DNA of 64,000 nt from Nymphaea colorata (Eukaryota > Streptophyta > Magnoliopsida > Nymphaeales > Nymphaeaceae). A program made the position numbers and the translations under genes. The DNA is taken from NCBI RefSeq assembly GCF_008831285.2, contig NC_045144.1, positions 21,343,716 through 21,407,715 of the forward strand, given 5' to 3'. Shown here piece after piece: positions 48,114 to 62,527 of the stretch (position 1 is its first letter; each line of letters starts with the position of its first letter). The notes below the pieces were generated by a model, which made no database searches, had not been told where the DNA came from, and saw only the letters and a program-made list of their open reading frames with translations.

Positions 48114-48541
48114 CTAGAAAAATATCACTCCAAAGATTAACTGGATAAAAAAGCTAGATAGAAGATCATCAAGTTGACTATACGTGCAACCTGTCTGAGC
48201 ATGTGCATGTCTGTGAGCTTGGGCATTTAAACTCTACTAAAGACGGGTTTGGTCTTGTTATGACGTGTTCTTATCAGGTGGTTGAAAACATGTCAGCGGA
48301 GGAGCAGCAGATGTTTCTTAGCTTTTGGACCTCTCAGAATCATTTACCAGCTAAAGGTTTTGCTGGACTGGAAACTAATCTTCAAATCTACAAGCATGAC
48401 TGCTCTCCTGATCATCTGCCTTCAGCTCATACCTGCTTCTATCAGCTCCTGCTCCCACCTTACCCATCGTTTAGCACAATGAAGGATCGCCTCCACCTCA
48501 TTTGCCAGAACCATATTGCTGCTAGTTTTGGCATGGCCTAG
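35345..48541 (+). CDS. UPL5: HECT-type E3 ubiquitin ligase, UPL5-like (ubiquitin-like domain plus HECT)
   Basis: Three exons: 35345-37502, 46673-47262 and 48278-48541; 1,003 residues, somewhat longer than I recall for Arabidopsis UPL5. HECT ligases take ubiquitin from an E2 onto a catalytic cysteine and pass it to substrates; Arabidopsis UPL5 promotes turnover of the WRKY53 senescence regulator. The first ATG in frame gives MARRSFGDTSYLEALLRNL. A basic cluster (LKRKAD) follows near residue 37. The ubiquitin-like domain lies at about 203-284 (DSRTLVLHANSGDTVRSLHE). The HECT domain runs from about 640 to the end. Exon 1 ends in FFPNP and exon 2 continues ASDVDPMHLQYFMFCGRMIA, restoring the conserved HECT sequence across the intron. 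The catalytic cysteine is Cys969 in LPSAHTCFYQLLLPPY, in exon 3. Intron 1 is 9,170 bp and rich in repeats. Confidence 0.95.
38215..38246. repeat. (TA)n microsatellite followed by (GT)n
   Basis: About 16 TA units, then a short GT run to about 38262. Confidence 0.9.
40609..40650. repeat. (AT)n microsatellite in UPL5 intron 1
   Basis: About 21 uninterrupted AT units. Confidence 0.9.
40886..41080. repeat. 66-bp tandem repeat, three copies, in UPL5 intron 1
   Basis: The unit begins actaaatgagttagaatttg and includes gctagttgtataacaataac. Copies start at about 40886, 40952 and 41018. The first two differ at two positions; the third is more diverged and slightly truncated. Confidence 0.92.
42268..42450 (+). 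mobile_element. tRNA-derived SINE-like element in UPL5 intron 1
   Basis: An A-box-like tagcgggttggg (42281) and a B-box-like attcgattccc (42320) are spaced 40 bp apart, as in tRNA-derived pol III promoters. The body ('cagtgctctttgtgcc', 'ggggctaagggtagggg') is GC-rich against AT-rich intron. Its ends and target duplication could not be fixed by eye. Confidence 0.55.
42460..45865. repeat. Four-copy degenerate large tandem array in UPL5 intron 1
   Basis: Shared landmarks occur in the same order four times. The word around gtgcaataccatcatcatg is at about 42511 (interrupted), 43759, 44416 and 45345. Each is followed by 'tttattatttgctatagtaggtgtta', a 'caacttgtagt' segment, 'gcttcaatgcttct' and 'atggcctgtcatttttgac'-like text. 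Once the insertion in copy 1 is removed the spacings are about 0.66-0.93 kb. Small open frames inside are not consistent between copies, so I see no evidence that the unit is coding. Confidence 0.8.
42535..43001. mobile_element. MITE-like insertion nested in copy 1 of the tandem array
   Basis: The left end reads tcttatgtcacgtaggtacg and the opposite-strand right end reads gctttgtcacaggggtactg, an imperfect terminal inverted repeat. The copies of the tandem unit without this segment join directly at this point. The flanking octamers tattattg and tatcatca differ only by transitions and may be a decayed duplication. The ends resemble those of the MITE at 62528-62866. Confidence 0.55.
47287..47318. 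repeat. (CT)n microsatellite near the start of UPL5 intron 2
   Basis: About 16 CT units, starting about 24 bp after the exon 2 donor at 47262/47263. Confidence 0.93.
47592..47767. repeat. 88-bp tandem duplication in UPL5 intron 2
   Basis: The block starting ttcggagggaagacacatag repeats once at a period of 88 bp. I see a single difference (ccaataagtg versus ccaatcagtg), so the event is recent. Confidence 0.95.
48063..48112. repeat. (GT)n(AT)n compound microsatellite in UPL5 intron 2
   Basis: A TG run passes into an AT run, about 165 bp before exon 3. Confidence 0.9.
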
Positions 48542-51500
48542 AATCAGATGCCGATGGTTTTGCATGTTTATCCTTGTCTTCATTTCATCAATGTTTATAA
48601 ATACATTGCACCTGCTGTTGCCTTCTTGCTTCATACTGTAAATATTTCCTTCATAATCCATCAGGTATTAAGATACTATATTGGCAGACTTCTCACCTGT
48701 TAATCTCATTTATTCTCAGCATCAATATATAAAAGGATGATAAATGTTTTCTGCTACATTTTTCTCTATTTTGTGTAGTTTGGCTGTAGATAGCATATGT
48801 ATTGCTTTTGCTTAACAGGATAATAAATAGAAATTCATGCGTGACTTATTTTAGAATGTTCAGCCGTTGGTATTACTTCAGAGGACGATCTGCATTCTCG
48901 TAGTGGAGAGTTAGATTTAGTACTGGCAGTAGCTAATGCTATTTAGCGAAAGTTAACAGCTTGAATATGGTTTTGGTGATTTATTTCCCATTTTGGCTCT
49001 GGCGAATGCAGTCAGAATCCAATTCTATATGTATTTGACTAATTCAAATCGAAACCATTTACATTTCTTTCAGGCTAAAGTAGCCAACTTTTGTCCATTC
49101 TTCTTTTCCTTTGTCCAGTTAAGTTGAAGGAGATCCCCTTGTCGCTAGATGCTCACGTTGGGAGGTTCACAGTGAGTTTATGAAATTCGTGACATTCTAG
49201 CAAGTGGGCAGTACATGTATTTTTTAAGTTTCTGTGCAGTCCTAGGCTTCATTAGTTCAAAAACCTGAGCCAGGATACACATAGGAAGGGTGAAGGAGCT
49301 TCAATAGAATGAGAGGCGTGGATGTCTTATATTGATTCTTTTTATCTCATTCTTTCTTGGATTGGCCATTTCTTTTCTTAAACTGTTTCTTTCTTGGGTC
49401 TGATCTTTTGTTTTTGTCTTTCTTTCGGCTGCCGATAACTTTACAATTAAACTGTTTGGATATGATTTTGTGAATTTGAATGTTTTGTTTCTCTACACAG
49501 TTCGGCCAAAACTAATTTACCACTGTGTTTAAGATTATCTGATTCTGAGCCATTTGCGTTGATAATGGAGAGCAAGAACGGCGATATACTTCCTTCGTTT
49601 TTGTCCATCTTTATCTAGTTTTAGTGAACGGAAAATAAAAAAGCCAAAACTACTGGTACAACACTTTTATTTCTTGAAGAAACATATGCTTTTAAAAAAT
49701 CAGTTGCTTTATTGTATAAGGTTATTTCAAACTAAGGCAAGCACAATATGCCCGAAGCGCACTGTTGCATTTCAGTTTGTGTATTGCTTCCTCCCAGGAG
49801 CGAAAGAAAACCAGAAATTTTTCATGAAGGGGATTGAATTAAAGTTTTTAAATTTTGACATGGGTGAAATATCATTTTTCAAATTTTTTATATAGGACAA
49901 ATATTTTTTTTTTTAAATTTACATATAAATTTAAAAAAAAAAGAGGTGGGACCAGGGCCCATGCCTTTCCCCTGGCTCTACCCTTGCTTCCTCTCCCTCA
50001 AGAGAGCCCATAAACCAGTTGCACCACACCATTTAGGGTCTTGTAAAATTGTATCTATTTTATATTGCATATATTTATACTTACATATATGTGTGTGTGC
50101 GTGCGTGTGTGCATGCATGAATATGTTTACCCACTCTAGTGATTGGGTCAGAGCCCACTGCTTCATTTCAGTTTGCGCATCGTCTTCTCCACATTAGTGA
50201 TAGGAGAGTGAGTCCATGCCACTCGAATCAGCGACTAGCTGCCTACCAGCCACTAGTCTAAGCCAGCTGCTTTACACCCTTTAGGGCCTCTATAACATTA
50301 TCCCTATTTTACACTGCACGCGTAAATGTGTATAGGGTTGTTCAACGAGTCGAGCTAACTCGAGCTCGACTCAAACTCGCTCAATATACATGACTCGAAC
50401 TCGACTTGTTTATTAAACGAGTCGAGTTCGAGTTAAGAAATCAACTTGACAACCCAAACGAGTCAAGCTCAAGTTAAGTGGGCTCGGCTCGGTTATGCTC
50501 GATAAAGAAAATATATACAATATGTCTCATAGAATTATAAAAAAAAAAAAGTAGATTGTTCAAATGGGCATACATGTGATTGGTATGTGGAGAGTTTCAT
50601 GCTAAAAGTCTATATGCTGCCTCTTCTTTTAAAAAATACTTTTTTTCTAATGAAATGTTTGGCTTTGCTCAAGCCAATCTTAGGCTCGAGCTTAATCGAG
50701 CTGAATTGAGACTAGTTCGAGTTCCTTTCAAGACAAACGAGCCGAGTTCGAGTTGGCTCAACTCGGTTCGAACTCACTCATGAACAGCCCTAAATGTGTA
50801 TGCACTGCCAATGATTGAACAATGTACTCGAGATGCTACCATTCAAGCGGCTTTGAGGTGTAAATGTGTTGAACGTTATCAAGAACCTTCAAATCAACCT
50901 TTATTTTATATTTTTCAACCCAAAAAAAAAATCTTGTGACTAGTTTATTTTGATGCTTAAATGGAAGTTTATATGGATCAATTAATTATTCAACAGGAGA
51001 GCTTTAAGAACAGAAAATCTTAGTTACATATCAAGATGAACTGACTCAAGCATGAGTTGGGAGGTTTTTAATCATGCAGATCTATCATATGGATAGCAAT
51101 TGATCGAATTTTCCGAAACAGTATTGATTTTGTAGAATTCAATCCCACCATTCCCTCAATTTTGATCACCTTAGATCAGTTCACCTGGAGTTTCATACAA
51201 CTGGCTCACTTCTTGTGAAGTGGGACCAACATGTAACAAAATGAATTATGTTTGAGAATTAATATGCAAATCAATTGAATTGTGTTTGAGTATACACGGT
51301 AGTTTAGCTCCGCCATGGAATGCATCAGTTGGAAAGGAGCGGCGGTTTTGGAAGAGATCAGATCAAAGAACACCTATTTAGTCGCCAATTCGGATATGTC
51401 CAATACACTTCGATCGCCATTTTTCTTCTTCTGAATGACAATTTGATTAAAAAAGAAATCATCCGTCTTCTCTTCTAGCGAGAGAATCCACCACAGACAG

Positions 51501-51619
51501 TAGATTCATCGAGATCTCTGCAGAAAACCAGGAGGACAAAGTTAAGCCACAAAATTAAGTTTCAGTCGAGTTTGCGTCTGCCATTGATGCGATCCCCCTC
51601 TGCCCATCAACCGCGAGCA
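48542..51619. other. Intergenic DNA downstream of UPL5
   Basis: The UPL5 3' untranslated region occupies the first part, with possible poly(A) signals such as ataataaatag near 48822. It contains the hAT-like element at 50333-50792. No other gene is recognised. Confidence 0.5.
50333..50792. mobile_element. hAT-like MITE, 460 bp, with perfect 8-bp target duplication
   Basis: The left end reads TAGGGTTGTTCAACGAGTCG. The right end, on the other strand, reads TAGGGCTGTTCATGAGTGAG. The octamer aatgtgta flanks both sides exactly (50325-50332 and 50793-50800), which is diagnostic for hAT-type transposition. The inside is rich in GAGTCGAGTTCGAG-type repeats like the element at 2021-2814 and has no transposase frame. 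Confidence 0.9.
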
Positions 51620-52670
51620 TCACATGAACATGGTATAACGCATGTGGTCGCCCACCGCCACGTGGTCGATATCGGCGGCACTCCACGCCTCGCCGCCTCT
51701 CTCCAGCGCCGAAACTTCTTCTCGGCCGCTGCGTCCTGCCAGGCAGTCGCGGCTCGTGCATGCGAACAGCGATACCGGCAGCCTGGCGATCTTGTGCAGG
51801 AAGGACAGCCTGCCGCCGCCGCTGTTCCTCCTCTGCACCTCGTCGGATGCCGGCAGGATGGGCTCGTTCTCGTCGCAAACACGCGCTCCCCTCTTCCACC
51901 GGCCGATGGCCCTCTTCAACGACTGCAGCAAGCTCCGCATCTTGATCTGAAAATCCCAACCGCCACCTTCAGCCCAGAGCGGGAGACAGAGCTACGCTAA
52001 TTAGGTTTAGTGAGATTGCGTGATAATTATTGCAATAAATCCGATGTGTATTTAAATCAAGTCATAAATTTTTTTCCCTATCTTGCGCTCTTAATTTTAT
52101 TTTATTTCAAACGAATTATCTTAGAGACGAAGATCAGACTTTCTAAATTAAATTATCGATGTGATAATGTTGTACAAAACGCCATGATTTTATCCGATTA
52201 AATAAATAAATGTCTTAGAAAATTTGGGAATATATATAAATATCATGAACAGATTGTTAAGTAATGTAAGAAAGAAGCTAAAGGAATCGCATGTGCGGCG
52301 TATGATTAGAAATGAAAATTTTGCAAATTAACAAGAGATTTACAAATAGTAACTGGTATGTGTGAGTGGTAGGTAGTGATCAGAAACATATAGGCCTACA
52401 ACGTTAATTTCACAAGATTAATTTTAAACTATGGTTTAGGAAATTTTGATTTAAAACTCAATTCCTAAATTTGAGTATGCAGATGCCTTGACAAGGTTAA
52501 CTTCTTCCAAAACTTGATCTATGTATATGACAAAAACATTATTCAAGTCACAATTTTTTGGTTTATTTGCTTATACATCTTAGATTCTAGACTCAACCAT
52601 ACTTATAAAAATGGATTTAGTTCAGTCATCAATACAGGGTCCCTTGCATTATTTTGTTTAAATATTGTGG

Positions 52671-52733
<63 letters not shown>

Positions 52734-52969
52734 GAGAGAGAAGAAAAGAAATTGATAAGCACCAGACACTTAGGTGTTAAACCCATAACTTTGGCTATTG
52801 ATTTATCCAAGATCGATAACTGAAAAAAAAATCAATGAGCAAAAGAAAATAAAGTATTTAGGTTGCTGAAATCATCCATCATGTAGAGTTTTGCCCAATT
52901 ATAAGTGCTCGATGCATGCATTGGTGAACGTGATTAAACACACCAATGGATATCTTGTGAGAGGTCGGA

Positions 52970-53037
<68 letters not shown>

Positions 53038-53420
53038 TGAGAGAGAGAGAATTGCTCAGTTGGCACATGCCGAAATTCATGCCTAATAATTAAAATTGTC
53101 TCTTAAATAGATGGACTGATATTTCTCCACCTCTTTCTTTCTCTTCTTTAATGTTTTTTTCCTCTTTCTTTTCTATTAATTACCACTTATACATCTGCAA
53201 AACATCTTAGTGACAGTGCTATTCCTTTATTTAATGCATTCATATCGACCTGGAGTCTACTTTGCAATTTGCATGAGAAAAGGTTGAGAAGATCCAATCG
53301 GTAATTCAAAAAACTTTCGAGTACCGAAATTAATGCATCAGTTCTTACCTCTGCTGCACGCTTAAGATTCCTGACTTGCCTCACAGGTTTCCTAATTCCC
53401 AGATTTGACACCAAAAAGGA
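51620..53420 (-). CDS. Unrecognised protein gene, 3' two exons (5' end not found)
   Basis: Two exons on the minus strand fit in phase 0: 53349-53420 and 51620-51946. The first has a good acceptor (gttttctttcag) and donor (GAG|GTAAGA) and encodes SFLVSNLGIRKPVRQVRNLK plus four residues. The second starts after ttttcag, reads IKMRSLLQSLKRAIGRWKRG and ends ADIDHVAVGDHMRYTMFM-stop; 132 residues together. The second exon is markedly GC-rich against its surroundings, which supports coding. The product is basic with amphipathic helices near the junction. I do not recognise the family. The start codon is either in an unseen upstream exon or is Met at 51940, giving a 106-residue single-exon protein. 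Other frames of the same exon are also open, so the frame is not certain. Confidence 0.45.
52674..52740. repeat. Compound (TA)n(GA)n microsatellite
   Basis: About 14 TA units pass into about 20 GA units with one interruption. On the minus strand this is the (CT)n(AT)n-type compound seen elsewhere. It lies in the intron of the minus-strand candidate gene. Confidence 0.93.
52972..53050. repeat. Second compound (TA)n(GA)n microsatellite
   Basis: About 21 TA units pass into about 17 GA units with one gagtgaga interruption. It lies only 230 bp from a similar array at 52674-52740. Confidence 0.93.
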
Positions 53421-54115
53421 CTGAAAGAAAACAACCACACGAAGAGTTGGTAATATTATCAAGAGCACCTTTAAATCACGGATGCAGTAAAAAATATATA
53501 TATACTCCTAATTGATCAGTTAATTGAAAAGATCTATAAGTTTACTTCCGTTTATCAACTCTTAAATCAGTAAATTCACCTTTTTACTCTTCAAAAATTG
53601 CTTGAAATATATGTATACTTAGCTTCATGATTTCACTTGAACTTTATTCTGTAACTTTTTGGCATTGATTAGAATCTATCACCTAACCAATTTAGTTAGA
53701 TATATTTGAACATAAACCGGTAACTAGTCTAGATGGAGCTAAATATGTGCTAATTAGTACTATTGGGGTTGGGTTTATGTTGCTAATGTGAACCAATGTA
53801 CATGAAATTTGCTTCTAAGGAGGTATTTAGTTTAGTTATTTTATCTCCTAAATCAAATTTAAGTTTGTAATAACCAGAGGGTTGATTAAGAAAAGATGTC
53901 AAGCTTATGTGTAATTTTTTGCATCATGTAAAAGTTGGGTGTGTTTTTTTTCTTTATTATCACCAAAACTTTTAAGTGTTTTTTTTATATTTCCAATAAG
54001 AAACCAGATTTTTCTCAGATTTGGGTGCACACTCTTTTGCAATCTATATTCCCTTAGAAGATTCTTTTCTTAAGTTATATATACATAAGGTCTTATATTG
54101 ATTCATATCCTAATC

Positions 54116-56942
<2,827 letters not shown>

Positions 56943-59378
56943 TATCTGAACAATCTTTTTCTCGATTGTCAGTCGTGTGCTGCTTCATTTCACAGATACC
57001 AAAGCAAGAAGAGATCTAGGTGCAGACTTATTTGTGTAAATCTTTCGCGATTATAGAACAAATCAAATTATTGTAGCTTACTTTCGAACATTTCCTACGT
57101 GTGATTTTCTAGCACTTTGAAATTCCTTCGGTCATGACAATGCCAAATTTATTGTTACTGTTCTGCGCGTATAAAATAATGTGAATGAAATGTAATCATG
57201 GATATACTCTATCTACATAGTTTTAAATGTCGATAGAATCAAGTTTTAGCCGGCGATCATTCTGTTCCATGCACGCATTCTCCATACTCTTCTTTCTTTT
57301 GCTGTTTAGTTAATCATCCGGTTGGAAGCGGAGCCCAATTTGCAACAACTTCTTGGGAGCGTCAACTGAGATAGAAGGCCAGAATCCAATCCTGAAACAT
57401 CAAGCATAAACAGCGAAAGCATACAGGTCGTCTTTCCAGCAGGAAGTTACTACCCAGCTTTAGGTTTTACAAGAAGAGATGTCTTTTTTTCAACTTATTA
57501 GAATAGGGTTCTTACAGAGGCAAGTTGATATTCTTCCAGTTTAATGAATTATTTCCAGTTAATATGCAATTAGATGAATGGAAAGAAAGGTAGGACATGA
57601 ATTAGACGTAACGTAATTTAAGAGTCTTCTTTTTGAGAAGTTCAAATCGTTGAGGTCAAAACCCTTGGTACTGTAAAGCTTAATTAGATGCCAAAAAAGT
57701 ATCCTACAACCGAAAACAATAAGGGTTTGAAACAAAGTATTGTGGAGATAAAGCTTTATAGTCCTTCCTCACAGTTACGAAAATTGTTAGCACACAGATA
57801 TTCCATGAACTCATATTAAGACAAAAGAGTAGACATCTGGGAAACACCCACTTCACCTAAGTCGCCCAGCCATAAACCCTTCACCAGGACATGCTGTTGG
57901 TGGCTTACAAGGAGAGATTTGATTCCCATTTGACAAAAAATGGCGACAGAGTGAACGTCTTATGTCATCTCTGTAACCCTAGGCCCTAGCAACAGCCCCA
58001 TGTGCTTGTGCCTCTCGTTTTCGTTGAGAGGTTTGGTGCACTACAACGAGTAACAAAGCAGCAAAGGACATAGAAAATGGGGATTTCATTTTGCTCTTAA
58101 TAACTAAACCAATGGACGATTCACACAAATCAACCACAACTACCTGCCACCAAAAATGAAACACAGAGTTTCTACTGACCAACCAAACCCCAACACAAAC
58201 ATTTGTTTACAGACACTTGCTGCAAATTGCAATTGATCAAGTAGCAAGGACCTATTACAGGGTACACATTCATGCTAGTTCCAAAAAGATGTGGATTGTA
58301 CAGAAGTGGGACTATTCAATACCCCCAGCATATAGGTATTCATGATAAGCTCATGTAAGGAAAAAGCCACTATTATCCTCCTGCATCATGAGACATGATC
58401 ATCACCATAAACGAGCAATGATTTTAACATTAATAATTAAGGATAGTTACTACCGTGCGCACTTGTGTGTGTGGGGGGGGGTGTGAGAGAGAGAGAGAGA
58501 GAGAAACCTCTAGTACCTCTCCACAGAGGATATGAAGCACAGGTTGAGCTTTTAGTTACCTGATGTAGCATGACTGCTTTACAGCAAGCCACTCCCCTAT
58601 GGTAAAGATCATTTCATTTTCACCTACATGTTAGTTTGATCACAGGCTGAGACATCAAGTGATAAGGAATTGCCCTTCGTGATTTCAAAGCAAATGATTG
58701 CTGGTCACAGATTCACGCATGAAATTAACGATTGGTGTTTACTTTCAAAAGAAGCATTGAAGTTATAGCTTACAATTTTTCCTATGTAGCGTGTGAATTT
58801 TATGTGTTTGTGCAAAAGAATCACGACTTGAGAAATTCAAGGAATTGCAACAATCATGCCTCTCTCTCTCTCTCTCTCTCTCTCTCATACACACATGCAC
58901 GGGGATATATAGCATTCAGAGGCTTGAATTAAGGTTAAGCCAGGAAACAGTTTTCTTACAGAGCTGCTTAAATAAGTCTGTCATTCAAATCAGAGCAGAA
59001 AAAAGCTGCTAGCGTAGTTCCAACTTTGGCACGTTCTTCATACTAAATCATTCTACTGCATAGAAATCAAATTTTTAGATTAATGGAGAATGATAGCTCC
59101 ATACAATTTAGACTTCAAATTCTTGCAGGCGATTAGTCGACTCCCTGATTCATGCAGATAGAAAGGGCCAAATTACAAAAAAAAAGAAAAAGCAAAAGAT
59201 ATTCTGCACAGCAGTTAGTTGATTCAACAAGGAATCATCTTGAATTCCATTCAGCAAATCTGATCATATACAACATCCTACTACATGGCAAAAGAAAACA
59301 TCAGAGAAATGCAGAAGTCATGATGCAAATAAAAGAAAATCAGTTATTATATTAACTAACCAGTTTTACAATCGGATC
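56943..59378. other. Region between the NTF2-like and SWIB genes
   Basis: It holds the 3' untranslated regions of the two convergent genes. It includes a candidate isolated minus-strand exon (57310-57391) and short GA/CT arrays (58486-58504, 58860-58885). No full gene is recognised. Confidence 0.5.
57310..57391 (-). CDS. Candidate terminal exon, unrecognised
   Basis: After an acceptor ttgatgtttcag the minus strand reads, after one base, IGFWPSISVDAPKKLLQIGL then RFQPDD and a stop. The residue composition looks like real protein, but I found no upstream exon to join to it between 57400 and 59300. It may belong to an unseen gene, be a gene fragment, or be chance. Confidence 0.3.
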
Positions 59379-61649
59379 TCATCTCTTCAAGAAATGGTGA
59401 GACAGCAGCTCTGGCAAGTTCCCCACAGCAAATTTTTCACAATTAAAAAGTTCACGAAGCCTATAGTCACATATTATCACCGAGTTCAATGGATCCTGAA
59501 AATTAAATAAAAGACAAATTATATAAAATTCAAACAAATCTGACCAATACAGTTCAAAAGTTTTAGTGTCAGAATAAACGACAGGCAGAAGGGTGACAAA
59601 GGATGCATCACAAATCAAACGAAAGAAATAGCAAAACAAATAAAACTAAACTTTTCTCTAACTGATCAGCTAGACATTAATGGAGGGAGAACCAGTTAAA
59701 ACATGAAGTGGACAGGAATAATTATCTTGTATACATGAAAAAAAAAAAAAGCGGAATGAAGCTCGAGTTGGAAAGGGCATACAGAGACATTTCCAAAATA
59801 TGAATAATCCAGGTACTCCAGATGTTAAGAGATCCTTACGCTTGCTATGAAATTTACTCAAACTAACCTTGTTAGATACAAAAGGTTGGCTTCGCATTTT
59901 CTTAGTTCAAGACTAGAAGATAGCCAACCAATACCGCACCATGCTACTACAGTCACAGACATATAATCAACTTTTGAATACCGTTTTAAGCAACCCAAAT
60001 ACCGAATATTGATAATTAGATGAAATACCATACAAACATCAATTATTATGATTATATCAATCTATCTCAAAAAAAAAAAATCCATTCTATCCTTTCCTTT
60101 ATTTGTATCTCGGTTGCTTATGTGCACCATTTCTTTGTCTAACCATTGCTAATGGTTCCTCCTGTAAATAAGATAACTAGCACCATAAAAAGCTTAATAT
60201 GTTGGGAATTTAGAATTTTGAAACTTTATAACAAAGTCAGTGCTAAGCCTCTAGGAACTGATAATACTTGCACCATCATTTGAGTGAACATGAGCAGAGT
60301 CCCAGACGAGCCCAGGGAAGCTCGGGCTCGACTTGAGAGTGCCTGCCTCAAGCTCAGCTTGGCTAAGATCAAGCCTCCCTGAGCCAATTTTCAGTGGGTT
60401 TTGAAAATGTAAAGAAGGCATCCCATTACACCTAAGGCAGCTCTTATGTTGAATAGGCAAAACAGAGTCATATATATGTGCTATTTACAAGCTTACATGT
60501 ACCCAATCTACTTAACTCAAGCTCAACTAGCCAAACAAACCAGTTCATTCCCTGGCTGGAACTGAACTTGTCCAGTAAACAAGTAGGCTCAAGGTGAGGC
60601 TTATATGCGCCGAGATTGAGTTACTTGACTCGCTGTGCAGCCCCAATCATCATTGGGCTTGAATCCTTGAGCATTAGTTTATGCAGATATTTCACCGTAG
60701 CAACATTTATCATAAAGAAGAATGCCAATAATTTACAAAGATGCCAAGATAGTGAGTACTATAATAGTGATGAAGTCACTTTAAAACAAAGAAAAATAGA
60801 TATCTAAAACCAACAAACGTTAGTTTTTAGGAGAAGCTAAATAAGCACGCCCAAGAAAATAAGAGAAGCAACAGCTCAAATAGAAATTTACAAGTGTAAA
60901 GACATTTCTTATTTTGTCTAGCGTCTGAAAACAAAATAAAAGCCAGTGCAGTAGAATCAAACCTCTAGGTGGTTCATCTGTATATAGTTCCAAATTCTTT
61001 TCAAAGCCTCCGGTTGAGGCAATTCCCTTTCTCCATTGCCAAAAAATTTAGTAAGTGCTTCAGACATAATAACAGGAACTGAACCAGGTGAATCGCCTTG
61101 AGTTTGGGAGTCCGAGTATGTTGCTTTTAGCCTTTTAGGATCTGAGGCAGCATCTTCTGCAAGAAGGCAAAGTATATATATTTAACAACCAATAAAGCTG
61201 GACTTTGTCTTTGCTTCATTGGTATGGGCCAAGACGTACTTGTTGGTTCAAGTGGCAAGATGTGCTTCGCCAAAAGTTTGTTCATCTTAAACATATCAGT
61301 GCAATCTGTCTCAAACACAAGCCTCAATGCATCATTACATATGATCTTTCTCTTGTTACTGGGATCCTGAAGATTGTTTTTCCGAATGTAGGCCCACAAC
61401 TGCTTCACAATCTGAGGAAATGTAGTCCATAGAGCATGTGAAAAATGCAACCAGAAAATGAAACAAAAAAAAACACACACACACATATGTAGGTGACATT
61501 TCTAGAATGTAGGGACCTGGGTTCGCGGCATTGCTGGCTCACCAACAATAACCTGCAGTTCAGGAGAGACGCCACAAAGTTTATTAAGACCGCCGGCCCC
61601 ACCTTTACGTTTGCTTCCAGTTGGAGTACTGTTCTGAACTTGAGCGGCG
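59379..61649 (-). CDS. Double SWIB/MDM2-domain protein (UAF30/BAF60b-type), 5' part missing
   Basis: Four 3' exons on the minus strand: 61517-61649, 61240-61411, 60963-61156 and 59379-59495, phases consistent, 204 residues ending ELLSHHFLKR-stop. SWIB domain 1 covers VSPELQVIVGEPAMPRTQIV through KMNKLLAKHILPLEPT. SWIB domain 2 covers MSEALTKFFGNGERELPQPE through the end. Tandem SWIB domains after a GSKRKGGAGGLNKLCGVSPE linker match plant proteins that usually begin with a DEK-C domain. They are thought to act in chromatin remodelling or transcription, in the nucleus. The first exon here opens with the last base of a split codon, so at least one upstream exon exists. No DEK-C coding exon was found between 61650 and 64000, so that intron is probably at least 2.3 kb and the start lies past the window edge. 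Confidence 0.9.
60270..60645. mobile_element. Degraded hAT-like element remnant in a SWIB intron
   Basis: The right side (to about 60645) reads on the opposite strand GGGGCTGCACAGCGAGTCAA, close to the TAGGGCTGCACAGGAGCCGA end of the element at 2021-2814. The inside is rich in AGCTCGGGCTCGACTT-type words. No matching left end or target duplication remains. Confidence 0.35.
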
Positions 61650-62527
61650 CTATAAGTCAACCAGATCAAAGGTCACAGAACTATGCCACAGGTTGAGCAA
61701 AATTGACGACAAGAGTAAGAATAACGAAACAGTTATTGAGAAATAATGAGCAAGGATCCCTTCTGATATTTGCACAAAAGACTAAAACTTCTAAGAAAGC
61801 ATTTGATGACGATCACTCCTTTGAAGGGTCCACAGATGAATGGGTCCAACCAGTCCCAATTCGACAGTGATTTTCTTTCAACCCTGTTCTCTCACTCTCT
61901 CACCTACCTTGTTCTTTCCCTTTTTTTCTTTTCCATAAATATCCTCCCACCCCAGGACTGGTAGACCCTAAGGAGAGAGAAGGACCTGAAAAAACAGTCC
62001 AAAATAGGAGCAATTTAACCCATTTTCCATAGATGTGTGTGTTGTCTAGAACAACAAAATCAACAGTTAACAAGCTATTCTTCTATCAATGATTCAATGA
62101 AAAGAAAGCTAAGTGTCAGTTTCTGCATGGCAGTTGTGCAGATTTGGGTGGGGCAATTAGTTTTGAAGAGTCTAAGTGTCTTCATTTTAGTCCATCAATT
62201 TTTTATGCACTATGAATCATTGAATTTATATGCCCTTAATTTTCTTTATTATAAACCAGGATGATGTGATTCAAAACCTGTTTTTTTTTTAAAGAGAGAA
62301 ACTATGTACATCTCATTCATGAAATTCTTTTGGTCATTCAATCCCTTTATCAGAAAGTTTTGAGGCAAGGCACAGTAGGATTTGCGGCACAGCATCACAC
62401 AAGCCAATAAAACAAATAGAGAGAGAAAGAAAAAGAAATAGAGAGGAGAAGAAGAAGACGAAAGAGAAGAAGAGTTCCACCCTTTTGTAAGTGGGGCTTG
62501 CTCTAACCTGGTTTGGTGCATTTTAGC

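Noticed and set aside
51555-51959. Alternative 134-codon minus-strand frame over the GC-rich exon
   Set aside because: It is Arg/Glu-rich in the way of an off-frame read and does not join in phase to the upstream 72-bp exon, while the competing frame does.
54098-54115. Upstream start of the NTF2-like frame
   Set aside because: The first codon there is TTG; the first ATG is at 54116.
62249-62521. Minus-strand 90-codon frame as the missing first SWIB exon
   Set aside because: It is low-complexity (poly-Ser, poly-Phe) and has no DEK-C similarity.
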